A stretch of 64,000 bases of DNA from CP2-2F sp034432555 (GTDB lineage Bacteria > Chloroflexota > Anaerolineae > Aggregatilineales > UBA2796), in the NCBI GenBank assembly GCA_034432555.1, contig DAOUBW010000027.1, positions 8,690 to 72,689 on the forward strand. The letters are read 5' to 3'. A program made the translations under genes and the position numbers. This document shows positions 1 to 8,226 of this stretch, piece by piece. Position 1 is the stretch's first letter. Each line of letters starts with the position of its first letter. The notes beneath the pieces are model-generated. The model was given only the letters and a program-made list of their open reading frames with translations, did no database searches and had not been told where the DNA came from.

Positions 1-841
1 CAACCATGACGAAAGTTGGGGCACGCACGGCAGCCAAGCCTTTCTCGCCCATGATGGGCGCATTGAAAGGTGCCAGCGCCAGCACCGCCGCCACACGCGG
101 ATCGTGCGGCAGGGCTAACGTTTGCGTGGCAGTATCCGTGCTGAGGATCGGCGCAAGAATTGGCTCGGCGCGTTGGGCAAGGCAGGCAAAGTCAAAGCCG
201 AGGTCTTCCGCCGCGCAGTATGCCGCCAAAGCGCGGAAATCAAGCTGTGCGCCACCTGCCGCCAACGCCGTATAGCCGCCGTAGGAATGCCCACTCACGC
301 CGATCTGGTCAAGCGCCAACATGCCATAAAAGACGCTCTGCGGATCGGCGTTTTGGCGCTCTGCCCAAGCAATCATCTGCATTACGTCACGCGGGCGCGT
401 ATACCAGCCAAGCGTCAAGCCTGTGGCGGAGTCGGTATCGCCAAAGGTGCTGCCTGGATGGTTGATCGAGATCACAACGAAGCCATGCGCGGCGAGATGT
501 TCGACAAGGAAGGTGCTTTGTGCGGCGATGCTGCCATAGCCGTGCGAGAAGATGATCAATGGGTAAGGTGCGCCGTTTCGCTCTGGAACAGCCGACTCAA
601 CGGCGGCTTGACTGCGTTTGCCCAAGCCATATTGCATTATGCCTTGCCCTGTGTTCGGCTGGGCGGGATACCAAATGAAGCCTTCTAGGACTCGGTTGGT
701 GTTGCTTGCGTCACGCAGGCGCGCCACGCCAAGGGCGTATTGCCCTTGGGCGGCATACGGCAGTTGATCAGCTTGCGCGGCGGCGCTCAAAGGGATGCTC
801 AATAGGCTAAGCGCGACAAGGCAGAGGCTGAGAAAACGCAT
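1..841 (-). CDS. Secreted alpha/beta hydrolase, dienelactone hydrolase/PAF-acetylhydrolase-like (3' end outside window)
   Basis: The reading frame opens with ATG at 841 and stays open to the left edge, so the C-terminus is missing. It starts with a hydrophobic signal peptide (MRFLSLCLVALSLL, cleavage near SAAAQA). An oxyanion-region motif FSHGYGS follows, then the nucleophile elbow GHSYGG with Ser near residue 186. The acid and His of the triad would lie outside the window. It is a paralogue of the protein at 1232-2416, sharing the WYPA, APYPLIIFSHG, HGFVV and GSTFGD blocks. The family hydrolyses ester or lactone bonds. The substrate is unknown, and secretion is inferred from the signal peptide. 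Confidence 0.85.
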   Translation of the reverse strand, partial: MRFLSLCLVALSLLSIPLSAAAQADQLPYAAQGQYALGVARLRDASNTNRVLEGFIWYPAQPNTGQGIMQYGLGKRSQAAVESAVPERNGAPYPLIIFSHGYGSIAAQSTFLVEHLAAHGFVVISINHPGSTFGDTDSATGLTLGWYTRPRDVMQMIAWAERQNADPQSVFYGMLALDQIGVSGHSYGGYTALAAGGAQLDFRALAAYCAAEDLGFDFACLAQRAEPILAPILSTDTATQTLALPHDPRVAAVLALAPFNAPIMGEKGLAAVRAPTFVMV

Positions 842-866
842 AAGAAAGGCGCTCCGAATGCTGTGG

Positions 867-1148
867 CTAGGGCAAGGTGTTGATCTGTGCGGCAAGGGCG
901 AAATCCTTCTCGGTGATGCCGCCTGAGTCGTGCGTGGTGAGCGCCAACCTTACGCGGTTGTAGGTAATCGTAATATCAGGGTGATGCCCTGCTGCCTCTG
1001 CCAGATGCCCAACTGCGCCCACAAACGTGAGTGCGGCAGTGAAATCCCTCAGGATGAAGGTGCGCGTCAGCATGTCGCCCTCTAACGCCCAGCCGCGAAC
1101 GCTTGCTAAATGTTCGTTAATCTGCGCTTCAGTCAGTTTTGCAGCCAT
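867..1148 (-). CDS. phhB: Pterin-4a-carbinolamine dehydratase (PCD/DCoH family)
   Basis: This short protein of about 93 residues carries the hallmark segment AAGHHPDITITYNRV, with the two catalytic His residues of the family. Upstream is the usual alpha helix that begins LTEAQINEHL. PCD dehydrates 4a-hydroxytetrahydrobiopterin to recycle the pterin cofactor. In bacteria without phenylalanine hydroxylase it may serve other pterins, such as those linked to molybdopterin. The ATG at 1148 is preferred because GGAG lies six bases upstream; an ATG at 1166 would add six residues. No phenylalanine hydroxylase gene is visible nearby. It lies between two hydrolase paralogues. Confidence 0.88.
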   Translation of the reverse strand: MAAKLTEAQINEHLASVRGWALEGDMLTRTFILRDFTAALTFVGAVGHLAEAAGHHPDITITYNRVRLALTTHDSGGITEKDFALAAQINTLP

Positions 1149-1231
1149 TTTCGACTCCGTTTGCATACAATCATAGGATTGGGATCAACTGATCCCTCTA
1201 GAATCATAACCAATCACGGAGAGAATGACCC

Positions 1232-2416
1232 ATGTTAAAACGCCTGATGGCAGCCCTGTTAGGTGGATTGCTTTTCGCTAGCAGCCTGAGCAGTGCCGCT
1301 GCCCTTGAACGTCCGGACGCGCCCACCTACGGCAAGCGCGGTGCCTATGCCGTTGGCACGCGAGAATTGATGCTCGACGAAACACCGCCGCTGATGATCA
1401 CCATTTGGTACCCGGCGGCAAACCCAGAGCGCCTCCCACAGCGCACAACCTATCAGTACGGACCGATCACGGGTGAAGGGCGTGCCTTGCGGGATGCCGC
1501 TGTTGATCTGCGCGGTGCGCCTTATCCGCTGATCATCTTTTCGCATGGGCTAGGCGGCGCACGCCTGCAATCCGTGTTCTATGCCGAACACCTTGCCTCA
1601 CATGGCTTTGTGGTGATGGCAGCCGATCATCGCGGCAGCACCTTTGGCGACTTGCTGCTAGGACAGGTGAACCGTATCTTAGAGAGCTTTGCGCACCGCC
1701 CGCTAGAAATCTTGCGCCAGCTAGAATACGCTGTGAGGCTGAATGCCGAAGGCAGCTTTGCAGGCGCTATTGATACCGACACTGTCGGTGTGACAGGGCA
1801 TTCTTTCGGCGGCTATACGACGCTGGCTGCCGCGGGCGCCCGCCTGAATATCAATGGCATTCGGGAAGGCTGTGAAGGTGGCAAACTGCCCGCGCAGCTT
1901 TGCCTCTACATACAGTCCGAAGCGGTCATTTGGGAAGCGCGTGGCTTGAGCGCCGCACCCGAAGGACTCTATCCGCCAACCACTGATCCGCGTATCAAGG
2001 CAGCTGTAGCGCTCGCGCCAAGCAGCGCGCCCTTATTCGGTGCGGAAGGCGCTGCGGCGCTGAGCGTGCCACTCATGATCATCGTTGGCAGCCAAGACCG
2101 CGCCACACCGCCTGAGCGCGACTCCTACCCGATCTACGAGTCAGTCAGCAGCATACAAAAGGCGATGGTCGTCTTTGAAAACGCAGGACACTACATCTTT
2201 GTGGATGAATGCGCGCCTGCGCTCATCGCGCTGGGACGTTTCGAGCAATGCTCAGATTTGGTGTGGGATATGCGCCGCGCTCACGATCTGACCAATCACT
2301 TTGCCACAGCCTTCTTTCTACACGCGCTCAAGGGCGATGCACAGGCAAAGGCGGCGCTCAACCCTGCAACTGCGAATTTCTTGGGCATTAGCTATCGGCG
2401 CGATGGATCATGGTAG
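1232..2416 (+). CDS. Secreted alpha/beta hydrolase, dienelactone hydrolase/PAF-acetylhydrolase-like
   Basis: The 394-residue protein has an N-terminal signal peptide (KRLMAALLGGLLFASSLSSA). A complete alpha/beta hydrolase core follows: FSHGLGG oxyanion region, nucleophile GHSFGG (Ser near 190), acid in GSQDRATPP (Asp near 289) and His in ENAGHYIF (near 320). Cysteine-containing segments after the nucleophile may form disulfides, which fits an exported enzyme. GGAGAG sits upstream of the ATG. It is clearly paralogous to the truncated gene at 1-841 on the other strand. The end overlaps the convergent gene at 2408 by nine bases. The substrate cannot be told; a lipase, esterase or lactonase are all possible. 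Confidence 0.88.
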   Translation: MLKRLMAALLGGLLFASSLSSAAALERPDAPTYGKRGAYAVGTRELMLDETPPLMITIWYPAANPERLPQRTTYQYGPITGEGRALRDAAVDLRGAPYPLIIFSHGLGGARLQSVFYAEHLASHGFVVMAADHRGSTFGDLLLGQVNRILESFAHRPLEILRQLEYAVRLNAEGSFAGAIDTDTVGVTGHSFGGYTTLAAAGARLNINGIREGCEGGKLPAQLCLYIQSEAVIWEARGLSAAPEGLYPPTTDPRIKAAVALAPSSAPLFGAEGAAALSVPLMIIVGSQDRATPPERDSYPIYESVSSIQKAMVVFENAGHYIFVDECAPALIALGRFEQCSDLVWDMRRAHDLTNHFATAFFLHALKGDAQAKAALNPATANFLGISYRRDGSW

Positions 2417-3163
2417 CGCAAGCGGCGCTATCTCCAGATCGGCAATCTCTAACCATTGCGGCTGCTCAATGCTCAGGATGCCAAAGCGCAGCGCGCCTTG
2501 GGGCGTGATGACGGCGTATTGGTTATCCATCCACGCGATGAAGCCAAGCGGCGGGCGCGGCGCATAAGGCGTGCTAAGGACAAGGGCATCATCCACATAA
2601 AAGCGAACGCTACGCGGCAGCCAGTCAAGGCGGTAGGTGTGCCAGGCGCGCATGTCTGCCGCCAAAGGCGACTCTGCCACACCGATTGCCCACTGCGCGA
2701 TGTGCCACAAACGCCGATACAACGTCGGTGAGCGCATCAGCAAGAAGCCTAGCGGTGCAAAGGGCGCCAGGGCAAGGAAGGCAGGGCGCGAGAAATCGCC
2801 AATGGCTGCCTTCCAGCCGCTGCCTTGCACGTCCCGCGCAAAGGGCATATTATGCGGCGGTGCGCCAAAGAAAAACCAGGCATAGCGCGGCAAGCGCGGC
2901 ACACTCTGGTTGGGCATAAAAGGCTGATTCCAAAAGCCAAAGCCTGCCGTGCCGCGCAAAGCAGGCTCATCGCCTGAAAAGCACGCCCGCAGGTGCAGCC
3001 GCAAGGGCGGGCGGTGCGGATAGGCAGCACGGCGCAGATCAGCATAATCATAAAGCTGGGCGTCGGCGTAGGTGTCCGCCAATGTGGGCGGCAGGCGCAG
3101 CAGCGTGCTTTCCGCGCCCTGCTCCACCACGCCACCGCCGATCTCAAGGTAGCTAAGCGGCAT
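2408..3163 (-). CDS. Concanavalin A-like / GH16-like beta-sandwich protein
   Basis: This is the third gene of an overlapping operon. The preferred ATG at 3163 overlaps the stop of the preceding gene (3153); an in-frame start at 3187 is possible. The C-terminal half has the GH16/laminarinase-like lectin-fold pattern WHTYRLDWLPRSVRFYVDD, followed by PLGFIAWMDNQYAVITPQG. No signal peptide and no clear GH16 catalytic ExDxxE motif were recognised, so a binding rather than hydrolytic role is possible. A hydrophobic stretch (FLALAPFAPLGFLLM) lies in the middle. The fold assignment is moderate and the function is not known. Confidence 0.7.
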   Translation of the reverse strand: MPLSYLEIGGGVVEQGAESTLLRLPPTLADTYADAQLYDYADLRRAAYPHRPPLRLHLRACFSGDEPALRGTAGFGFWNQPFMPNQSVPRLPRYAWFFFGAPPHNMPFARDVQGSGWKAAIGDFSRPAFLALAPFAPLGFLLMRSPTLYRRLWHIAQWAIGVAESPLAADMRAWHTYRLDWLPRSVRFYVDDALVLSTPYAPRPPLGFIAWMDNQYAVITPQGALRFGILSIEQPQWLEIADLEIAPLALP

Positions 3164-3620
3164 CGTAGAATTGGCGGGCAGGCGCACGGTTCAAGTACCA
3201 CGTCACATAGAGTGGAATTAAGGTGAGCAGCGGCACTTGGCAGAGCAGCATCGGCGCAGCACCTGAAAGGCTGCCGCTGACTTCGGGCAGGTTGGGTGCG
3301 CTGCCCAGGCTGCTGATGAGGCGCGCCGCGCTGAACAACGCCTGCACCCATACCATGCCAATCAGGAACAAGCGCACACCACGCGGTCTACCGATCCATG
3401 CCGCAATGCAGGCAACCAAGGTGATCACACCAAGCGTCACCGCCAGCCAACCGACGCTGCCGCCCATAAAATCTATGCCAACCAAGCGCTGCGTCAGCGA
3501 TGACCACGCCATCAGCAACAGCGGCAGCATGGGCAGCAAGCCATAGCCAACCGCTGTCGCCGCGATAGCGATCATCAACCCTAGCGGGCGGTAACGCCGT
3601 TTACGTTCGGCTTTGCTCAT
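3153..3620 (-). CDS. Small multi-pass membrane protein of unknown function
   Basis: The protein is about 155 residues, with four hydrophobic segments likely to span the membrane. One begins GLMIAIAATAVGYGLLPMLP and another WLAVTLGVITLVACIAAWI; a third and fourth follow. The N-terminus is basic (SKAERKRRYRP), which suggests it stays in the cytoplasm. The ATG at 3620 overlaps the stop of the upstream SDR gene as ATGA, a sign of translational coupling. The downstream lectin-fold gene also overlaps it. No enzymatic motif is seen. Its operon partners suggest a shared envelope or lipid role, but that is inference. Confidence 0.75.
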   Translation of the reverse strand: MSKAERKRRYRPLGLMIAIAATAVGYGLLPMLPLLLMAWSSLTQRLVGIDFMGGSVGWLAVTLGVITLVACIAAWIGRPRGVRLFLIGMVWVQALFSAARLISSLGSAPNLPEVSGSLSGAAPMLLCQVPLLTLIPLYVTWYLNRAPARQFYDAA

Positions 3621-4630
3621 GTCCGCTTCTTCCGCCTCCAAATGCCCTGTTCCTCATACCATGCCAGCGTATGGCGCACACCCTCGCGGAACGAAATCGG
3701 TGTGAAGCCGAGTTCACGGCGCGCTTTCTCGCTGCTGACGCGCCAATTGTTAAAGACATACGAGCGCAAGTTGAGCGGATAGTATGGCTCGATGCGCGTA
3801 TATTCACTGAGCGCAGTCCACAAGCGCGCTAAGAGGATCATTGACCAGCCCGGTATATTCAGGCGAAAGGACGAGATGTCGGCTTCCGTGCTGACGATTT
3901 GGTTTGCCTCGCGGTGTGTGAGCGTTTCCCCGCATAGATTATAGACCTCACCGACCCTGCCGTTGTGCAGCGCGCCTAGAATGCCCTGTGCCACATCGCC
4001 AACGTAAGTTGGAAAGGTGATGTAATTCCCGCCGTCTACCTGAATGCGAATGCCTTTCAGGGCATCCTCAATGAACAAGCGGTTGAAGGCATAGCGTCCG
4101 CCGGGTCCGTAAAAGGCGCCGGGACGCAGCACAACGGCAGGCAGACCATGCTCACGGTATGCCTGTACTGCCAGCGTCTCGGCGTGCAGCTTGCTGCGCT
4201 GATAGGGATCCAGCGGATTGGTTGGGTGCGTTTCGTCCACAAGCCGTTCTGCCAGCGGCTTGCCAACCACAACCACCGTCGAGACGTGGACGTATTTCTG
4301 CACTTGGGCAATCTGCGCGGCGTGCATCACGTTGGCAGCCCCTGCCACATTGGTGCGCTCAAACTGATCGCGCTTGCCCCAAAAGGCAAACTTTGCCGCT
4401 GCGTGAACCACATAGCGGCAGCCTTGCACTGCCTCACGGATCAAATCGACATTGGTTACGTCACCTTGAACAATCTGGACGCCTTCACCAAGTTTTGCCA
4501 GCCACGGATGGCGTTCAGGTTGGCGGGTGAGGGCGCGCACGCGGTAGCCAGCTTGCAAAAGGGCAGGCAGCAGCGCGTAGCCCAAATGCCCGGTGCCCCC
4601 TGTGACAAAAATTGTGGGATGATCGTGCAT
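3617..4630 (-). CDS. NAD-dependent epimerase/dehydratase (extended SDR family)
   Basis: This extended short-chain dehydrogenase has the Rossmann motif TGGTGHLG at the N-terminus. The active-site pair is YQRSK (Tyr and Lys) after a strand with VHVSTVVVVG. It has the typical RPGAFYGPGG and FPTYVGDVAQG blocks that follow in sterol or dihydroflavonol reductase-like members. The C-terminus contains the usual ARRELGFTPISFREGV substrate-domain signature. The ATG at 4630 is chosen because AAGGA lies upstream and the Rossmann fold starts five residues in. It is the first gene of an overlapping three-gene operon. The substrate is unknown. Confidence 0.88.
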   Translation of the reverse strand: MHDHPTIFVTGGTGHLGYALLPALLQAGYRVRALTRQPERHPWLAKLGEGVQIVQGDVTNVDLIREAVQGCRYVVHAAAKFAFWGKRDQFERTNVAGAANVMHAAQIAQVQKYVHVSTVVVVGKPLAERLVDETHPTNPLDPYQRSKLHAETLAVQAYREHGLPAVVLRPGAFYGPGGRYAFNRLFIEDALKGIRIQVDGGNYITFPTYVGDVAQGILGALHNGRVGEVYNLCGETLTHREANQIVSTEADISSFRLNIPGWSMILLARLWTALSEYTRIEPYYPLNLRSYVFNNWRVSSEKARRELGFTPISFREGVRHTLAWYEEQGIWRRKKRT

Positions 4631-4799
4631 AGTGAGATGATTCCTTTTCGACGTGGGCATTGTAACATGCTCTGGGGCGCTTTCGGTAAGCGGGCTTGAC
4701 TCGTCCCGTCGCTTCCGTGCCCCCACAGTTAGGAGCGCTGCCCAAAGCATGGTAAAATCAATCTAGACACTTGCGCTTGTAGCCTGAGGTTCACACACC

Positions 4800-5201
4800 A
4801 TGACGCGTCTTGTGCAGGCAGCCCTTCTGATCGTATGTGCGTTCCTATTGGCAAGCTGCCGACAATCCGCCCAACCGATGCCCACCCCCGATCCTGACAT
4901 CCAGCTTGAGTGGCTGCCAGCCGATAAGCCCTTTCGCGTCGGCTTAGATGCCCTGATCTTCAGCTTAAAAAACGCCCAAGCCGAGCCAATTCGCGGTGCG
5001 CTGATCGAGGTGCGCGGCGATATGAATCACGCTGGCATGGTGCCGGTGGACGGTAGGGCAGAAGGCGGCACCGATGATGGACGTTACGTTGTGCCATTTG
5101 AGTGGACGATGGGCGGCGATTGGATACTCACTGTGCGCGCCACCTTGCCCGACGGACGCAGCACACAGCGCCGCTATGAGGTACAGGTGCGCGCCCCATG
5201 A
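4800..5201 (+). CDS. FixH/YtkA-like lipoprotein
   Basis: A signal sequence ends in the lipobox LLASC, with Cys near residue 20, so the mature protein should be a lipoprotein on the outer face of the membrane. The rest matches the YtkA/FixH beta-sandwich pattern: an LEWLPADKPFRVG strand, GDMNHAGMVP with the characteristic MNH, then a GGDWILTVRATLPDG ending. The stop overlaps the start of the FixG-like gene as ATGA. FixH and FixG are known partners in cytochrome oxidase and copper handling. A -10-like taaaat lies at 4753-4758. Confidence 0.82.
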   Translation: MTRLVQAALLIVCAFLLASCRQSAQPMPTPDPDIQLEWLPADKPFRVGLDALIFSLKNAQAEPIRGALIEVRGDMNHAGMVPVDGRAEGGTDDGRYVVPFEWTMGGDWILTVRATLPDGRSTQRRYEVQVRAP

Positions 5202-6703
5202 GCCGCAGCACGCTGCTTTATCAGCCGCCGCTGGATGCCCTGCGCCTGCCATTGATCGGGCGCTTGCTGAAGGCGCGGCACGGACGCCTGCTCTTGCAAA
5301 TACCGCTATTTCTTGCGGCAGCCCTGCTCACCTATGATGGCTTCACCGGCGAACAGATCGCCTCGCGCAATTTGGCGACGGTTGGCGCGTGGGTGCATTA
5401 TCGCGGCTTGGTGATCCTCGCCTTGCTGCTGGCGGGCAACCTGTTTTGTATGGGCTGCCCGTTCACGCTGCCGCGCACACTTGCCAAGCGTTTGGCAGGC
5501 AGCGGCAAACGCTTTCCGCGCCTGCTGCGGAACAAATGGCTTGCCATTGGCGGCTTATTCCTGATCTTCTGGCTGTATGAAGTGACCGATATGTGGGCGA
5601 GTCCGTTGCTGACGGCATGGTTGATCGTCGCCTATTTTGCGGCGTCTTTTGTCTTGGAACTCATCTTCACGGAATCGCCCTTTTGCAAGTACATTTGCCC
5701 GTTAGGCGCCTTCAACTTTGCCTACAGCACGCTCTCGCCGCTGCAAATCGGCGTGCGCGATGCAAAGACGTGCCAAACTTGCGTGGGCAAAGAATGCATC
5801 AACGGCAGCTACAGCGCGCAGCCCGTCATTTTGCCTGACCAGATCAGTGAACGTCCGCCCATTCAGCATGATCAGCGCGGTGTGCTTGGCTGCGGCACGC
5901 TGCTCTATGCGCCGCAGATCAAAAGCAACATGGATTGCACCTTCTGCCTTGACTGTGCGCGTGCCTGCCCGCATGACAACGTTATCTTAGGCGTGCGCTC
6001 GCCTGCCCGCGAACTGCGCCAGCCGCACAGGCTGCCCAAACGTTGGGACGTGAACTTTTTGCTGGTGGCGCTGGCATTCATGGGCATTGTGAACGCCTTC
6101 GGCATGGTGCCGCCCATCTATGCCCTGCTGCGCGACTTGGCGTTAACGCTCGGCACAAACGCTGAATGGCTGTTGCTGCTGATCGTGTTCTTCGTCGGCA
6201 GCATCGCGCTACCCGCTTTGCTCAGCATTGGCGCGGCGCGGCTGGCAAACCTGCTAACAGGCAAACGGCAGCGTCCGCACCTGCTGCGCGATACCTTCGC
6301 CGCTTTTGCACCTGCCTTTGTGCCGATTGGTGCAGGCATTTGGGCAGCACACTACGGCTTTCACTTCATCATCGGCGCGCTGACGATCATCCCCGTCTTT
6401 CACAACTTCCTGCTTGACCACGGCATTACACTTTTCGGTACGCAGGTGAACTGGCAGCTTGGCGGCGTTGCCAGTGCGGAGCAGTTCGCCATTGTTCAGG
6501 TGATCTTGCTGATCGGCGGCTACCTTGCCAGCATGATGCTGGCGCGGCGCATCGCTGTGCGCGAGTACGGCGTGGCGCGCTCACAGTTGGCGTTTCTGCC
6601 TTATGCGCTGCTCTTTTTGGCGCTGCTCTTGGCTGCTTTTTTCATCTTCAGCCAGCCGATGGAAATGCGCGGCACGGCTGAGCTAGATGGCTTGTTTCAC
6701 TGA
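5198..6703 (+). CDS. FixG/CcoG-NapH-like membrane polyferredoxin
   Basis: The 501-residue protein has several membrane segments and Cys-rich cytoplasmic loops. CMGCP sits in an early loop. KYICPLGAFNF is typical of the NapH/NosR/FixG group. A modified cluster region follows in CQTCVGKEC, and a CTFCLDCARACP motif matches a 4Fe-4S ferredoxin site. The remaining half is hydrophobic and contains several His residues in membrane segments (HYGFHFIIG, FHNFLLDHG). The role is probably electron transfer at the membrane. No cbb3 oxidase or nos genes are nearby. It is co-translated with the FixH-like lipoprotein. The 3' end overlaps the convergent xdhC by seven bases. Confidence 0.85.
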   Translation: MSRSTLLYQPPLDALRLPLIGRLLKARHGRLLLQIPLFLAAALLTYDGFTGEQIASRNLATVGAWVHYRGLVILALLLAGNLFCMGCPFTLPRTLAKRLAGSGKRFPRLLRNKWLAIGGLFLIFWLYEVTDMWASPLLTAWLIVAYFAASFVLELIFTESPFCKYICPLGAFNFAYSTLSPLQIGVRDAKTCQTCVGKECINGSYSAQPVILPDQISERPPIQHDQRGVLGCGTLLYAPQIKSNMDCTFCLDCARACPHDNVILGVRSPARELRQPHRLPKRWDVNFLLVALAFMGIVNAFGMVPPIYALLRDLALTLGTNAEWLLLLIVFFVGSIALPALLSIGAARLANLLTGKRQRPHLLRDTFAAFAPAFVPIGAGIWAAHYGFHFIIGALTIIPVFHNFLLDHGITLFGTQVNWQLGGVASAEQFAIVQVILLIGGYLASMMLARRIAVREYGVARSQLAFLPYALLFLALLLAAFFIFSQPMEMRGTAELDGLFH

Positions 6704-7524
6704 GCATCGGCCTGTTGTGGCGTGCCGATCCACTGCATAGGCTTGCCATCGCCGCCGCGCCGCAGCATGACGATTTCCGCCATGATGCTCAGGGCAATCT
6801 CTTGCGGCGTCTCGGCGTTTAGCTCCAAGCCAATGGGCGCACGGACGCGGGCAAGCTGCTCACGGCTGACGCCGCGTGCTTCCAGCGCCTTCACGGTCAG
6901 CGCCCAGCGGCGGCGGCTGCCGATCAAGCCAATGTAGGGAATGGGTGCGCTCAGCAGTGCTGGGAAAAGTTGTTCATCTACGGGCAAGCCGCGTGTGACG
7001 GCTGCCACGTAGGTGTGCGGCGTCAGTGGAATACGCGCCACGACTTCACTCGGCGGCGCCACGATGTAGCCGTGCATGTTCGGAATATGCTCCGCGCTGC
7101 ACAGCTCCGCGCGATCATCACTGACCAGCACGCGGAAGCCAAGCCATTTGCCCAGCTCTGCCAGCGCCTTGCCCACATGCCCACAGCCGATCACGACCAA
7201 CGTCGGCAGCACACCGTAAGGCTCTACGAAAATATCCGCGCTGCCGCCACACACGCCCGGATCGCCGTCGCGCAAATCGTTCAGCGTATAGCTGACCATG
7301 CGCGGCTGCCCATCAGCAAGTGCCGCCAAGCCATCCTGAATAACGCGCCCTTCCATCGCGCCGCCGCCAACCGTCCCCCTAATTTTCCCATCGCTGTAGA
7401 TGAGCATTTTGCTGCCGGCGTGGCGCGGCATTGAGCCTTGCGTGCGGATGACAGTTGCCAGCGCAACGGCGCTGCCGGCTTGCTGTGCCTGATAAAGTGC
7501 TTCGAGTACGTTTTGTTCGTCCAT
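6697..7524 (-). CDS. xdhC: XdhC/CoxI family protein (molybdenum cofactor insertion)
   Basis: The N-terminal XdhC/CoxI domain carries TQGSMPRHAGSKMLI and GTVGGGAMEG. The C-terminal Rossmann domain has VVIGCGHVGKAL and GLIGSRRRW. Members bind Moco and promote its sulfuration and insertion into xanthine dehydrogenase or CO dehydrogenase-like enzymes. The ATG at 7524 (MDEQNVLEALYQ) gives 275 residues, a normal length; longer in-frame starts run into the Rrf2 gene and are not credible. No molybdenum hydroxylase gene is in the window, so the client enzyme is elsewhere. It lies in tandem behind the Rrf2 regulator, which may control it. Confidence 0.9.
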   Translation of the reverse strand: MDEQNVLEALYQAQQAGSAVALATVIRTQGSMPRHAGSKMLIYSDGKIRGTVGGGAMEGRVIQDGLAALADGQPRMVSYTLNDLRDGDPGVCGGSADIFVEPYGVLPTLVVIGCGHVGKALAELGKWLGFRVLVSDDRAELCSAEHIPNMHGYIVAPPSEVVARIPLTPHTYVAAVTRGLPVDEQLFPALLSAPIPYIGLIGSRRRWALTVKALEARGVSREQLARVRAPIGLELNAETPQEIALSIMAEIVMLRRGGDGKPMQWIGTPQQADAQ

Positions 7525-7633
7525 AGAAGGCTGCCCTGCTTGAAGGCGGTTGATTGAGAATAATTTTAGGGCATCAGGACGGAAAACACCACCGATGGCA
7601 AGTTTAAGATGCAGGGCGTTTAAGAGCGCGTCG

Positions 7634-8035
7634 CTATAAAAGATCGGCAAGGGTGGTCTTTTCCATAATCTCCAGCACACAATCGCGCACGCGGGTAAAA
7701 AGTGCCACCAACGCTGCCTCTTTTTGGATAGGCGTGGTGCGGTAAAAATTCTTGCTGACGGTTTCGCTGGGCGCCAGCGGACCGTCCAGTAAGCGCACAA
7801 TCTCGGCAATCGTGATGGTGTCGGCGGCTTTTGCAAGACGGTAGCCGCCGCGTTGCCCTTTCAGGCTTGCCAAATAGCCGCCACGCTTGAGCGTCAGAAG
7901 AATTTGCTCCAGAAATTTGGGCGGGATGGCTTGCGCTTGTGCGATTTTCTCGACCGAGGTGTGCTGCTCAGGTATTTGGCGTCCCAAATAAACCAAGGCT
8001 AAAAGGGCATATTCACTGCGCGAAGATAACTTCAT
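7634..8035 (-). CDS. Rrf2-family transcriptional regulator without Fe-S cysteines
   Basis: The N-terminus has the Rrf2 winged-helix signature: SSRSEYALLALVYL, then IPPKFLEQILLTLKRGGYL and KGQRGGYRLAK. Iron-sulfur members such as IscR and NsrR use three cysteines in the linker. Here only one Cys remains, near residue 118, in the C-terminal helix. The protein therefore probably does not bind the usual cluster and may resemble CymR-type regulators. It is 133 residues, a normal family length. It precedes xdhC on the same strand with a gap of about 110 bases, and it is divergent from the proline dehydrogenase gene. Confidence 0.9.
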   Translation of the reverse strand: MKLSSRSEYALLALVYLGRQIPEQHTSVEKIAQAQAIPPKFLEQILLTLKRGGYLASLKGQRGGYRLAKAADTITIAEIVRLLDGPLAPSETVSKNFYRTTPIQKEAALVALFTRVRDCVLEIMEKTTLADLL

Positions 8036-8186
8036 TGTACAATCCCGTCAGGCAATAAAACTTAACTGATATTATAGCTTTAGTTTGCCTAGCGGCGATT
8101 TCAAAGCGTGGCTGGACTGCCGCTTTACCACATGGAGACGCCAAGGCGCAGATTCGCACTGCGCTAGGCTGCTGGGCAGGGCGTGC

Positions 8187-8192
8187 TATAAT
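8187..8192 (+). promoter_or_regulatory. Putative -10 box of the proline dehydrogenase gene
   Basis: A perfect TATAAT lies 35 bases before the ATG at 8227. No convincing -35 hexamer is seen at normal spacing. The same ctataatc context recurs before the M24 peptidase gene. Assignment rests on sequence only. Confidence 0.4.
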
Positions 8193-8226
8193 CGCCGTAA
8201 TAGATTTAGCGTGAGGACTTACACCC

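Noticed and set aside
122..688. Plus-strand open frame at the left edge
   Set aside because: Antisense of the secreted hydrolase gene, with no recognisable protein features.
2749..3351. 200-codon minus-strand frame overlapping two genes
   Set aside because: Out-of-frame shadow with Cys/Arg-rich composition; the lectin-like and membrane genes account for the region.
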